Assembly (NCBI RefSeq): GCF_000196615.1
Contig: NC_014306.1
Coordinates: 1,302,001 to 1,366,000 of the forward strand
Direction of reading: 5' to 3'
DNA length: 64,000 nucleotides
Origin: Erwinia billingiae Eb661
GTDB taxonomy: Bacteria > Pseudomonadota > Gammaproteobacteria > Enterobacterales > Enterobacteriaceae
In this document: positions 24,414-32,243 of the stretch, piece by piece
How positions within the stretch are numbered: the stretch's first letter is position 1
How the letters are laid out: each line of letters starts with the position of its first letter
The notes under the pieces: generated by a model
What the model was told of the DNA's origin: nothing
The model's input: the letters and a program-made list of their open reading frames with translations, nothing else
The model's database searches: none
Translations under genes and position numbers: made by a program

Positions 24414-25535
24414 TCAACGCTTTACAGATTTTTGCCAGGCACGGGCGTTGGTATCGACGCCATGCAGCTCCAATACCTCCAGCACCTCGGTGCCGACCGT
24501 GCGCAGGTCATCGATGAAGTCCGGCACAATCACAGTGACGCCATCCAGCTGTGCCCCTTTAACAATCGCCGCCAGCTTGTTGCCGATCGTCTCCGGAGAG
24601 CCAACCAGTGCGGCGCGCGTCATCGAATTACGCTGCTCACCCTGCGAAACGAAACGCTGAGCCATGGTGTTTTGCTTGAAGCTTTTATCGCCGGAATATT
24701 CACGCGTCTGGTTATCCAGCGCGATGGTATCGACGCCGGCGTCATAGAAGGCCACCCGCTCCTGCGCTTCAGCATCGGTTGCGCCCGGAACGATGGTAAA
24801 CAGCCCGTACGTTTTGAAGTCGGGTTTACCTTGCTGCGCCGCGAGCTCTTTGGCCCGCAGGCCGGTTTTAATAAAATCGTCGTGGTCTGAGCCGAGCATA
24901 AAACTGCCGGTGCAATGTTCGATGGTGAACAGGAAGCCCCGGTCGGAGGCGCCGGCGCAGATGATCGGTGGCGGGGAAACCGGTTTAGGGTTCGACATAC
25001 AGTCGGTCAGTTGGTAGTGCTTACCCTGATGATCGACCCGATCTTCGGTCCACAGGCGTTTAAGCACCTCCAGCCATTCCGCCGCCAGCTCATAGCGTTC
25101 GCCATGATCCAGATCCATCCACAGCCCCATCTGCCCCTGATCGGTGGGATTGGATCCCGAAACGATATTCAGCGCAAAGCGCCCTTTAGAGATTTGATCG
25201 AGCACAGCGGTCATTTTGGCCACTACCGCCGGATGGAAAACCATGGTATGCACCGTTCCCCACACGCCAATTCGGCTGGTGGCCTGCGCCAGTCCCGCCA
25301 TGGTGGTCAGGCTTTCCAGCGTGACGTCCCAGTGTTTAGACGGACCGCCGTAGCCGCGCCATTTCGCCATCGACAAGGCAAAATCAAATCCTAATTGCTC
25401 CGCCAGCACGGTGACGTCGCGGTTGTAATCATAGGTCGCCGGCAGTTGAGGGCTGTTGGTAGAGGTGATCCAGCCGCCGTTACCGACCGGGAGAAAGACG
25501 CCAAACTCAACGTTACGCGATTCGTGGTTGCTCAT
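24414..25535 (-). CDS. LLM-class flavin monooxygenase, RutA-like
   Basis: A 373-residue FMN-dependent bacterial-luciferase-like monooxygenase. It shares with E. coli RutA the opening VEFGVFLPVGNGGWITSTNSPQ, FDFALSMAKWRGYGG, LESLTTMAGLA, and QISKGRFALNIVSGS...QMGLW. The Asn of the LNIVSG motif and the Thr in the preceding GTVHTM segment, used by RutA-group enzymes to make flavin-N5-peroxide, appear conserved by eye. RutA opens the uracil ring between N3 and C4. Differences from RutA outside these blocks are large, so the substrate may be another N-heterocycle. ATG 25535 follows GGAGGTG; it overlaps the end of the RutD-like gene by 23 bp. Confidence 0.85.
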   Translation of the reverse strand: MSNHESRNVEFGVFLPVGNGGWITSTNSPQLPATYDYNRDVTVLAEQLGFDFALSMAKWRGYGGPSKHWDVTLESLTTMAGLAQATSRIGVWGTVHTMVFHPAVVAKMTAVLDQISKGRFALNIVSGSNPTDQGQMGLWMDLDHGERYELAAEWLEVLKRLWTEDRVDHQGKHYQLTDCMSNPKPVSPPPIICAGASDRGFLFTIEHCTGSFMLGSDHDDFIKTGLRAKELAAQQGKPDFKTYGLFTIVPGATDAEAQERVAFYDAGVDTIALDNQTREYSGDKSFKQNTMAQRFVSQGEQRNSMTRAALVGSPETIGNKLAAIVKGAQLDGVTVIVPDFIDDLRTVGTEVLEVLELHGVDTNARAWQKSVKR

Positions 25536-26349
25536 AAGCACCTCCGTTTGCCGGGCTGTGGATGGCTGCCACAAACCCAAACGTAATCTGGTTAAACAAT
25601 GCGGGTTCCGTTTCAGACAGACTGTGTCCGCCCTGCGGGACGATTTTTAGTTCCGATCCGGCGATGCCCTCAGCCAGCAGGCGCGACTGGTAAGGTGGGG
25701 TCAGCACGTCATCCTGTGCGCAGAGCACCAGCGTCGGGATGGCGATCAGCGGCAAACAGGCGATAGCATCGTGCGCCATAATGGCGTCAATGCGGCTGAG
25801 CACCACCTCGCGCTGCGGAAATTTGGCGGCCGAGGCCAACAACGCTGGGGACAACACCTCGGCATTGGCTCTTACATGATCCGGTGGGTAAAGGAACAAT
25901 GCGCTGCCATGTACATATTCTTCCACCGTGCTGCCCACAAGCAGCGCGCGGCGCATACGGAAACACCAGTTGAAATGCCGGTCCGACTTCGCCCAGCTGG
26001 CGTACATCACCATGCCGGCCAGCAGGTCAGGATGACGCGCGGCGAGGATCTGGCCGATGGCGCCACCCGTGGAATGGCCAATCAGGATCGGCCGTTCCAG
26101 CTTCAGTTCGCTAAGCAGACAAAACAGATCGTCGACCAGCGTTTCAATGCTGTATGGTCCGGCGGGATGTTCAGTCGTGCCAGACCCGCGCTGATCGTAG
26201 GTCAGAACGGTGAAGTCTTTGGCAAAAGCCGCAATCTGCGGCTGCCAGTAGGCCGCCGTTCCGCCCAATCCGGAGACAAAGACAATGGCCGGACCCGTGC
26301 CCTGAATTTCATAGTGGGTCAGTATCCCGTTAGTCATGATGCTCGGCAT
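25513..26349 (-). CDS. Alpha/beta hydrolase, RutD-like
   Basis: A 278-residue alpha/beta hydrolase. The oxyanion region is FVSGLGGTAAYW and YDQRGSGTTEH, the nucleophile Ser lies in IGHSTGGAIG (about residue 93), the acid in LCAQDDVLTP and the His in PQGGHSLSETEP. Order and wording resemble E. coli RutD (LISGLGGSGSYW, YDQRGTG, GGHACNVTDPETFN), though RutD has GHALGA where this has GHSTGG, so this protein keeps a classical Ser nucleophile. RutD speeds breakdown of the aminoacrylate carbamate. It is the first gene of the operon; ATG 26349 follows GAGGG, and a 15-bp palindrome lies 25 bp upstream. Confidence 0.83.
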   Translation of the reverse strand: MPSIMTNGILTHYEIQGTGPAIVFVSGLGGTAAYWQPQIAAFAKDFTVLTYDQRGSGTTEHPAGPYSIETLVDDLFCLLSELKLERPILIGHSTGGAIGQILAARHPDLLAGMVMYASWAKSDRHFNWCFRMRRALLVGSTVEEYVHGSALFLYPPDHVRANAEVLSPALLASAAKFPQREVVLSRIDAIMAHDAIACLPLIAIPTLVLCAQDDVLTPPYQSRLLAEGIAGSELKIVPQGGHSLSETEPALFNQITFGFVAAIHSPANGGAYEQPRIA

Positions 26350-26373
26350 GGTTCTACCCTCGTTAGCGTCTTG

Positions 26374-26388
26374 CCTGACCAGGTCAGG
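26374..26388. promoter_or_regulatory. 15-bp palindrome upstream of the Rut-like operon
   Basis: CCTGACCAGGTCAGG has perfect 7-base arms around a single base and lies 25 bp before the RutD-like start codon. It recalls the half-site TGACCA of the E. coli RutR operator but lacks the two-base spacer. A GC-rich hairpin (about 26422-26433) also lies in this 150-bp gap between the LysR gene and the operon. Confidence 0.5.
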
Positions 26389-26499
26389 TGCGTGAAGTCT
26401 TCGATGGCTAAATAAATATCACGCCCGCCGGGCGGTGATGTAATACCTAATGCAGCACGCCGCGTTGACTGTTTTAGAACGCCCGCCGGTTTGGCAGAA

Positions 26500-27387
26500 T
26501 TAACCAATCTCTTTGCAGATATGCTTCAGAAACTGATGGGCAGCGAAGGAGAGAGAGCGATCGCGATGCACGCAGATTTCGATGGTGGCGGATTGCATCG
26601 CCTCGTTTTCAATGGGAATGGCGCGCAGCAGATTTTGCTGGATCTCTTTGGTGGCGATCTGTTCTGGGCCGATGGTTAAGGTTCTGCCCGCCATCGCCAT
26701 TGCTTTGGTCAGCTCAAGATTATTGGTGTTCACAATCGATTGCGGATTCAGATGCAGGTTGCGAATATTTTTATCGAAGGTCTGACGCAGACCGAAGCTG
26801 GAGACGGGCAGGGCGATTGGCCAGGCGCAAATATCTTCCAGCGTCAGAGAATCATGGTCGGCTAGCGGGTGTTTCGGTGACACCAGGCACTGAATTGGTG
26901 CAGCGCAGCGTTTAATCACCTCGATGCCGGGTCGTTCACCCATGTTAAAAACGATGCCAATATCAATCTCATCGCGCATGATCGCTTCAATTGTCCGGTC
27001 GGAGGATTCGCTATATATGGAGAACTGAATGGCTGGGTAATTTTCATTAAATTCAGTCACTATGCGCGGTAATATCGCCTGAACCACCGCTTCAATCACC
27101 CATATTTTGACTTCCCCTTCGCGCAGGCCTTTTAAATTTTTAATCGACTCATGGATACGATCTAAATCCCGTACCATTTTTCGGGTAAAGCGTTCCAGCA
27201 TCATGCCTGCGGGCGTCAGCCGGATACCGGTGTTGGTGCGCTCCAGCAGCATAACGCCGAGGCTGTGTTCGAGTAATGCGATCTGGCGACTGATGGCCGA
27301 CGGGGCGACGTGCAAGCGATCGGCGGCGCGACGAATCGATCCGCTGGCCACTACCTCATTGAAATATTTATAAGTATTTAAATTCAT
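26500..27387 (-). CDS. LysR-family transcriptional regulator
   Basis: A 295-residue LysR regulator with an N-terminal winged helix-turn-helix (MNLNTYKYFNEVVASGSIRRAADRLHVAPSAISRQIALLEHSLG) and a co-inducer domain from about residue 90. ATG 27387 is preferred over the upstream in-frame codons because AGGGGTTGG precedes it. The gene is upstream of and in the same direction as the Rut-like operon, with a 150-bp gap holding a GC-rich hairpin and a palindrome, so it is probably the operon's activator, replacing the TetR-type RutR of E. coli. LysR genes are usually divergent from their targets, so the tandem layout is slightly unusual. Confidence 0.85.
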   Translation of the reverse strand: MNLNTYKYFNEVVASGSIRRAADRLHVAPSAISRQIALLEHSLGVMLLERTNTGIRLTPAGMMLERFTRKMVRDLDRIHESIKNLKGLREGEVKIWVIEAVVQAILPRIVTEFNENYPAIQFSIYSESSDRTIEAIMRDEIDIGIVFNMGERPGIEVIKRCAAPIQCLVSPKHPLADHDSLTLEDICAWPIALPVSSFGLRQTFDKNIRNLHLNPQSIVNTNNLELTKAMAMAGRTLTIGPEQIATKEIQQNLLRAIPIENEAMQSATIEICVHRDRSLSFAAHQFLKHICKEIG

Positions 27388-27574
27388 ACCAACCCCTGAA
27401 AGCAAAATGTTGCCGTAATGACGTTCAGGGCTGATGCAACATTGATACCAACGGGCGTTGCCAAACTGGCAGCACTAGCAAAGCAGGGCTTTCATGCAGA
27501 ATGCGAGAACGAACAGAATAAAAAATAATCAGCGGTGGTATGATTAGGCCCATTCACCAAAAAGGTCGACGATA

Positions 27575-27736
27575 ATGTCCTTCTTAAATCAGCTCATGGG
27601 CAGAATGACCAAAGGGACCTCTCAAACAAAATGCCCGGTTTGCGGTAAATCATCACAACAGTCATTCGCCAAAGTGAACCGTGAACAAACGCTACTTTGC
27701 CCGCACTGTAAATCCCTGTTCGTCGTCCATCCTTAA
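27575..27736 (+). CDS. Small zinc-ribbon protein (YnfU-like), 53 aa
   Basis: A 53-residue protein with two Cys-x-x-Cys pairs, CPVC at 20-23 and CPHC at 42-45, spaced as in a zinc ribbon; between them lies SSQQSFAKVNREQTLL. It opens MSFLNQLMGRMTKGT and ends in hydrophobic LFVVHP. YnfU-type enterobacterial small zinc-binding proteins look like this. The ATG follows AAGGTCGACGATA, a modest ribosome site. The gene is divergent from the LysR gene and precedes another small gene 51 bp downstream on the same strand. Function unknown; zinc binding is inferred from the cysteines. Confidence 0.75.
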   Translation: MSFLNQLMGRMTKGTSQTKCPVCGKSSQQSFAKVNREQTLLCPHCKSLFVVHP

Positions 27737-27787
27737 GGCCCAGCTGAGCTATACTTTAGCTACCCAATAATGGGTGAAGGAGGTCTT

Positions 27788-28033
27788 ATGCTCACAGACC
27801 CGGAAGTCAAAAGGTGGGCCTCGTTGATGCTCACATCCGCCTTGCGCGGAGGCACGTGTAAAGAAACCATATGTCAGCAAATTGTTCTGTTGCGAACGCG
27901 TCATGGTACAGATGCACTGGAAGAGGTGTTAGAAGCAATGCTGTTGGAGGCGGGCCGTATCGGCACCTTGCACAGCGATGGCACCTTGTATGTCCAGGAG
28001 AGTGTTAACAAACCCGACCGACGCCCGCACTGA
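27788..28033 (+). CDS. Small protein of unknown function, 81 aa
   Basis: An 81-residue, mostly helical, slightly acidic protein that I do not recognise. It opens MLTDPEVKRWASLMLTSALRGG and contains TRHGTDALEEVLEAMLLEAGRIGTLHSDGTLYVQES, the last part resembling a short winged or beta-hairpin end. Two cysteines lie at CKETIC. ATG 27788 is chosen because AAGGAGGT sits at ideal spacing before it; an in-frame ATG six codons earlier overlaps that ribosome site. It is followed by a long-loop terminator and probably forms a short operon with the zinc-ribbon gene upstream. Confidence 0.65.
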   Translation: MLTDPEVKRWASLMLTSALRGGTCKETICQQIVLLRTRHGTDALEEVLEAMLLEAGRIGTLHSDGTLYVQESVNKPDRRPH

Positions 28034-28056
28034 TCTTTGCTATTTCAGTTAAATCT

Positions 28057-28119
28057 GCCGCCTTCCTGACGTGGATCTCACTATTTAACGGGGTCCAGTT
28101 CACGAAGGCGGCTTTTTTT
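28057..28119 (+). terminator. Terminator after the 81-aa gene
   Basis: GCCGCCTTC at 28057-28065 pairs perfectly with GAAGGCGGC at 28104-28112, followed by seven T. The loop of about 38 bases is long but the arms and T tract are clear. It ends the small plus-strand genes against the convergent cyclase gene. Confidence 0.65.
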
Positions 28120-29365
28120 ATTCTGCGGGTGGCTCAAAAAACTGATAAGACCCGTCACCCCGGGCCTTCGCCTGGTACATGGCTTTATCGGCATTATCAA
28201 ATAACACTTTGGCCGATGCGGTGCCAAACTGTGCGAGGCTGATGCCTATTGCCGCCCCGACCTGTACCTTGATGCCATTGATAGAAAAGGGCTCTATCAA
28301 ACTGTCGATCAGGCGTTGGGCAATTGTCGACGCCACCTCGCGATTGCTGCACTTGGCTGCCACCACAAATTCGTCTCCGCCCATACGTGCTACCGAGTCG
28401 CCCGGTCGCATGCAGTGTTGTAGCCGCTCGCTGACCCGCTGCAGCAGGACATCTCCCGTCGCGTGCCCCATCGAGTCATTGACCGCCTTGAACCCATTCA
28501 AATCGATAAACAGCACCGTTGTCCAGGCCCGATCTTCGCCCTGCGAGAGCATGCAGCTAACCTGTTCGTTGATCCAGGCCCGATTGGGCAATCCGGTCAA
28601 CGTATCGTGAGTCGCCAGCTTTTCGAGTTTCCGCATCCTTTCCTTATCACGCGTAATGTCGCGCGAAATCAGCACGGCGCCGATGTTTTTGCCTGAGGAA
28701 GGATCGCTGACGCTGCAGGCCTTGGTGCCCAGCGTCATGTAATGGCCATCGCGATGTAACTTGCGCACCTCAACCACGTCCGGCAATTCGCCGCCGTTGA
28801 AGAGGTGTTCCAATACTTCTGTGGCGGATGCGCGGTCGTCGGGATGCAGGAAGTCCACCACCCGCTGGCCGGTCATCTCATCGGCTGACCAGCCGATCAT
28901 TTTGCTGTAAGAGGGCGAAATCGAAACGTACCTGCCGTCCGCGTCACAGTGGGCGATTAAATCCGTACTGTTTTCAATCAACAGACGATATTCCGCCGCG
29001 GTGCGCAGCGCGTCTTCCAGCGCTTTGCGCTGTGCGGTGATATCCAGAATAAAGCCGCTGTAACGCAGGCGAGGCACACCGGGTTGGCGATCCGGCAGGC
29101 CGGAGACAATCACCCGCCGCGTCGTTCCGTCCAGGCATTGGATAGGCACTTCGAGACTAAAAGGCTTCACACATTCCAACGCCGCAGCCAGTTGCAACGC
29201 GATCTTCGCATCATCATCTGCCTGTGCCAGCCTTAGCCAGGCACAAAGCGTGACGCCTTTCAGCGCAGGCATCAGGCCTGCGGGGCTTTCCTGACTGGCG
29301 ATGCATAAGCCTTGGGCGTCCATGGACCAAACGGCGGAGAGGGTAGGTTTGATCACAGTGTTCAT
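28118..29365 (-). CDS. PAS-GGDEF diguanylate cyclase
   Basis: A 415-residue signalling enzyme. Two PAS-like segments precede the catalytic domain: a degenerate one at about residues 15-110 and a clear PAS/PAC at about 120-235 (YRLLIENSTDLIAHCDADGRYVSISPSYSKMIGWSADEM). The GGDEF domain starts near 245 (DTLTGLPNRAW) with the active GGDEF at about 328-332. The inhibitory I-site RPGD lies exactly five residues before it, so product feedback is expected. It makes cyclic di-GMP from GTP. No EAL domain and no membrane segment are seen, so it is a cytoplasmic sensor-cyclase. It stands alone between convergent small genes and an SDR gene. Confidence 0.92.
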   Translation of the reverse strand: MNTVIKPTLSAVWSMDAQGLCIASQESPAGLMPALKGVTLCAWLRLAQADDDAKIALQLAAALECVKPFSLEVPIQCLDGTTRRVIVSGLPDRQPGVPRLRYSGFILDITAQRKALEDALRTAAEYRLLIENSTDLIAHCDADGRYVSISPSYSKMIGWSADEMTGQRVVDFLHPDDRASATEVLEHLFNGGELPDVVEVRKLHRDGHYMTLGTKACSVSDPSSGKNIGAVLISRDITRDKERMRKLEKLATHDTLTGLPNRAWINEQVSCMLSQGEDRAWTTVLFIDLNGFKAVNDSMGHATGDVLLQRVSERLQHCMRPGDSVARMGGDEFVVAAKCSNREVASTIAQRLIDSLIEPFSINGIKVQVGAAIGISLAQFGTASAKVLFDNADKAMYQAKARGDGSYQFFEPPAE

Positions 29366-29475
29366 GATGGTTGGATCCGGTGTTTGCTGACGCGGGCCTG
29401 TCTGACAGCGGTTTCTACGATGCCATTTTGCCTGCAGAATTGAGCGGGAATTATCGATGACGCGTTCAGGTAAAG

Positions 29476-29517
29476 AAGGTTGTGACTGCGTATATCGGCC
29501 AATCGGCCCACAACCTT
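29476..29517. terminator. Hairpin between cyclase and SDR genes
   Basis: AAGGTTGTG at 29476-29484 pairs perfectly with CACAACCTT at 29509-29517 around a 24-base loop. It lies 37 bp past the SDR stop (29554) on the minus strand. The T tract is short, so this is only a probable terminator. Confidence 0.45.
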
Positions 29518-29553
29518 TAATGAAACCTTTATCAGGCTACGGGCGTGATCCGG

Positions 29554-30306
29554 TTAGCGGAAAAGCTCCGGCCCGGGATAAAACTCACGGAAGGCATCAT
29601 CGACCGGCTGGTAACCCAGCACCTTGCGGGTCTCGGACAGATCGAATCGCTTAAAGCGGTTATCTGAAATGCCGTAGCCGATAAAGAAGGTTATATCCCT
29701 CGCTTCAATCGCGCAGGTGATGAGCTTCACGGCATCTTCCGGGCTGAGCCAGGCGCTGTAGTCGCGGGCATTGTTGAGTGCATCCGCATGTCGGGTTTCA
29801 AAGGCGCCGATCCTGAGCGCGACAGATGACAGGCCATGTTGAGTGGCATAAAAAGAACAGAGTGCCTCGCCGTAGCATTTGGTGACGCCATACAGATTGG
29901 CCGGCGCGACGGCCATACCCGGAGAGATTTGCACGTCAACCGGATATCCTTCAATGGTCTGGGCACTGCTGGCAAAAACAAAGCGACGACATGTGGTGGC
30001 AGCCGCCGCTTCCAGCAGCCAGGTGATGGAGAGGATGTTGGCCGGCAAGAGCTGTTCGAATTCCGCATCGGCTTCTGGAATCCCGGCCAGGTGCACGATC
30101 GCATCAGGTGGCTCAGCGGACAGCAATTTTGCAGCCGCACCCGGCGTCGACAGATCCGCGGCAATAAACCGGTGAGGTGATTCGATCTCATAGTCCGGTA
30201 CGTTCCGGTCAGTAAGAATAAAGTTATAGGTCTCGCGCATCTTATTAAAATAGGTGCGCCCAATACGGCCGCTGGCACCTGTAAGCAGAATTGTTTTTAC
30301 CGTCAT
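29554..30306 (-). CDS. NAD-dependent epimerase/dehydratase (uronate-dehydrogenase-like SDR)
   Basis: A 250-residue extended short-chain dehydrogenase. The NAD site is TGASGRIGR (9-17), the catalytic Ser lies in FVFASSAQTIEGYP and the Tyr-Lys pair in LYGVTKCYGEAL. Wording around RFIAADLSTPGAAAKLL and FVFASS...IGYP, the short length and RIGAFE/ARDYSAWLSPEDAV resemble uronate dehydrogenases, which oxidise galacturonate or glucuronate to the aldarolactone. That activity is plausible, not proven; it would fit the sugar-acid genes at 43-48 kb. No operon partner is adjacent; the gene stands between the cyclase and a LysR gene on the same strand. Confidence 0.72.
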   Translation of the reverse strand: MTVKTILLTGASGRIGRTYFNKMRETYNFILTDRNVPDYEIESPHRFIAADLSTPGAAAKLLSAEPPDAIVHLAGIPEADAEFEQLLPANILSITWLLEAAAATTCRRFVFASSAQTIEGYPVDVQISPGMAVAPANLYGVTKCYGEALCSFYATQHGLSSVALRIGAFETRHADALNNARDYSAWLSPEDAVKLITCAIEARDITFFIGYGISDNRFKRFDLSETRKVLGYQPVDDAFREFYPGPELFR

Positions 30307-30449
30307 CGTGCCGGATCCCTTGTTTCGTTAATTCATCATCGGGCTGATACCAAACGAGTTTAGCTCGGTCATGGCGGTCTGTAAGTCTGAGCCGCATGGA
30401 ATTATGGCAAACAATCCGCCGTGATGAAGGTCAGGGATAAAAGTAATCT

Positions 30450-31334
30450 TTACTTCACGCTGAGCAGAGCCTGCTCCATCAGGTGTCCCAGTACCGTCCG
30501 CGCGTCAGCATTCGCTTCATTCCGTTGTCCCTGTTGTAGCGTAATCCCCAGATTCCCCGGCGAAGGCAAAATGCTGCCCGTCACGCGCAGATTACCCGGC
30601 ATCCCCACGCGCGTTCGCACGGTAATCCCCAGTCCTGCCTGAACCGCCGCCCAGATACCGCTCAGGCTGTGGCTGACAAATACCACCCGCCAGGGAATGC
30701 CAGCCCGGTCCAGGCAGGCGAGGGCAGGTGTGCGCATTAGGCACGGGCTATCAAACATCACCAGCGGCAAGGGTTCGCCATGCTCCAGCAGCGTGCTGAC
30801 GTCAAATTCTGCATGCTGTATCCACTCAAGCGGGAAGTGGCTAATCAGTTTTCCCTCACGCTGTGCGTTCGCCGGCTGCCATAACAGCGCCATATCCAGA
30901 ACGTTGTTATCAAGCGCATTAAGCAGCGCCTGGTTGCGGTCCACGCGGGCAATAATCCGCATTCCCGGATGGTGGCGTGTAAACTCGCCGAGGATGCCGG
31001 GCATCAGCGACTCGCCAAAGTCTTCCTGCAACCCAATGCGGATTTCCCCCTGTAACAGCTCGCCTTTCACTGCACGCTGCGCCTCATCATTCAACGCCAG
31101 CAGCCGACGGGCATAACCGATTAAGATTTCTCCGTTAGGGGTTAGCATCAGATGGCGTCCGTTCTTAACCACCAGTTCGGCGCCGCATTGATGTTCCAGT
31201 TTCTTCAGCTGCGCGCTGACTGCGGAGGTGGAACGACAAAGCCGGGTTGCCGCCAGCGCAAAACTGCCGCACTCGATGCCGGTCACAAAGCTGCGCAGGG
31301 CATCGAGATCCAGGGTCAGACTTAACTTTTCCAT
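30450..31334 (-). CDS. LysR-family transcriptional regulator
   Basis: A protein of about 295 residues with an N-terminal winged helix-turn-helix (LTLDLDALRSFVTGIECGSFALAATRLCRSTSAVSAQLKKLEHQCGAELV) and a LysR co-inducer domain with a typical QEDFGESLMPGILGEFTRHHPGM opening. The style, including the Ser-rich recognition helix, resembles LrhA/HexA-type regulators. ATG 31334 follows AGGATGA; a second ATG six bases earlier is less well placed. It is divergent, with about 100 bp between, from a decarboxylase/tautomerase gene pair, and is therefore their likely regulator. Confidence 0.87.
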   Translation of the reverse strand: MEKLSLTLDLDALRSFVTGIECGSFALAATRLCRSTSAVSAQLKKLEHQCGAELVVKNGRHLMLTPNGEILIGYARRLLALNDEAQRAVKGELLQGEIRIGLQEDFGESLMPGILGEFTRHHPGMRIIARVDRNQALLNALDNNVLDMALLWQPANAQREGKLISHFPLEWIQHAEFDVSTLLEHGEPLPLVMFDSPCLMRTPALACLDRAGIPWRVVFVSHSLSGIWAAVQAGLGITVRTRVGMPGNLRVTGSILPSPGNLGITLQQGQRNEANADARTVLGHLMEQALLSVK

Positions 31335-31433
31335 AATCATCCTGATAAACGGGACTTATGATCGCGTTTAATTTGATTTTCAGGATGAAAGTATTTCGTC
31401 AGACTCGCTTCACTGTCAATAAGGAGAAAGATG

Positions 31434-31736
31434 ATGGCGAAATCCCTCAATCGGGAAACCCTGGCAAAGCTGGCGCCGAAGCTGGCCGAACTGAGTCAGG
31501 AGATCCTTTTCAATGATATCTGGAAACGTGAAGCGCTGACGCCGCGCGAACGCAGCCTGCTTACGCTGGGTGCGCTGACAGCGCTGGGCCGCGTGCAACA
31601 GTTACCCTGGCATATCGATTTCGCGCAACAAAATGGCCTGACGCGTGAACAGATCGTCGAAGCCTTCACGCACCTGGCATTTTACGCTGGCTGGCCAGCC
31701 GCAGTTTCTGCCCTGACCTGTCTGGAAGAGGAATAA
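31434..31736 (+). CDS. Carboxymuconolactone-decarboxylase family protein
   Basis: A 100-residue all-helical protein of the CMD/AhpD-like fold. WKREALTPRERSLLTLGALTALGRVQQLPWHIDFAQQNGLTREQIVEAFTHLAFYAGWPAAVSAL is the full domain. The redox Cys-x-x-Cys of AhpD is absent, so it is a decarboxylase- or YurZ-type member rather than a peroxidase; the His in LPWHIDFA is the likely active-site residue. ATG 31434 or 31431 both follow AAGGAG. The next gene, a tautomerase, begins 6 bp downstream, so the two are co-translated, and the divergent LysR gene probably controls them. Confidence 0.82.
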   Translation: MAKSLNRETLAKLAPKLAELSQEILFNDIWKREALTPRERSLLTLGALTALGRVQQLPWHIDFAQQNGLTREQIVEAFTHLAFYAGWPAAVSALTCLEEE

Positions 31737-31741
31737 CAGAG

Positions 31742-32128
31742 ATGCCTTTTACGCGAATCATATTGCGCCAGGGATACAGCCACGTGCAGATAATGCAGAT
31801 CTCCGACATCCTGCAACAGAGTCTTGAGCAGGAGTTTGCCGTGCCGCCCCGCGATCGCTTTCAGGTTTTCGAAGAATTGCCTGCCAGACTCCGCGTGTTT
31901 GACCGCCATTATAAAAGTGGCGGACGTAGCGATAATTTTATTCAGTTTCATATCCTTGCGGGCAGGCCGCGTTCATTTGCACAAAAGCAAAACCTGAGCC
32001 GCGTATTGTGCGACAGGCTGCACGGTGGCCTGAATATTGATCCGGATGATGTGATGATAATGATTCAGTTTAACAGCGCCGAGGAGTGGAGTTTCAGTCA
32101 GGGGCGGATGCTGTCTGAAGAGCAATGA
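31742..32128 (+). CDS. Tautomerase-family protein (4-OT/MIF fold)
   Basis: A 128-residue tautomerase-superfamily protein. The catalytic Pro directly follows the initiator Met (MPFTRIILRQGYS), as required because the free N-terminal proline is the base. Conserved later parts are DIVLQQSLEQEFAVP-type helix, VFDRHYKSGGRSDNFIQFHILAGRPRSFAQKQNL and MIMIQFNSAEEWSFSQGR. Length suggests a tandem-domain member. It follows the carboxymuconolactone-decarboxylase-like gene by 6 bp; such pairs handle aromatic or unsaturated acid intermediates. Ribosome site GAGGAA lies at the end of the preceding gene. Confidence 0.8.
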   Translation: MPFTRIILRQGYSHVQIMQISDILQQSLEQEFAVPPRDRFQVFEELPARLRVFDRHYKSGGRSDNFIQFHILAGRPRSFAQKQNLSRVLCDRLHGGLNIDPDDVMIMIQFNSAEEWSFSQGRMLSEEQ

Positions 32129-32243
32129 CGATCGCCATACAACCAGGCTGGTGGGGAATGATGGCGTTAGTTAGCGCGAATTGTTCTGCGCTAAAACTAA
32201 TCCAGGCCGTTAATAGCCTGAACACCCTGCAGAGTCGTTGCAA

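Noticed and set aside
29476..29517. CRISPR-like spacing of short repeats
   Set aside because: Only a single inverted repeat occurs; there is no array and no cas gene anywhere in the window.
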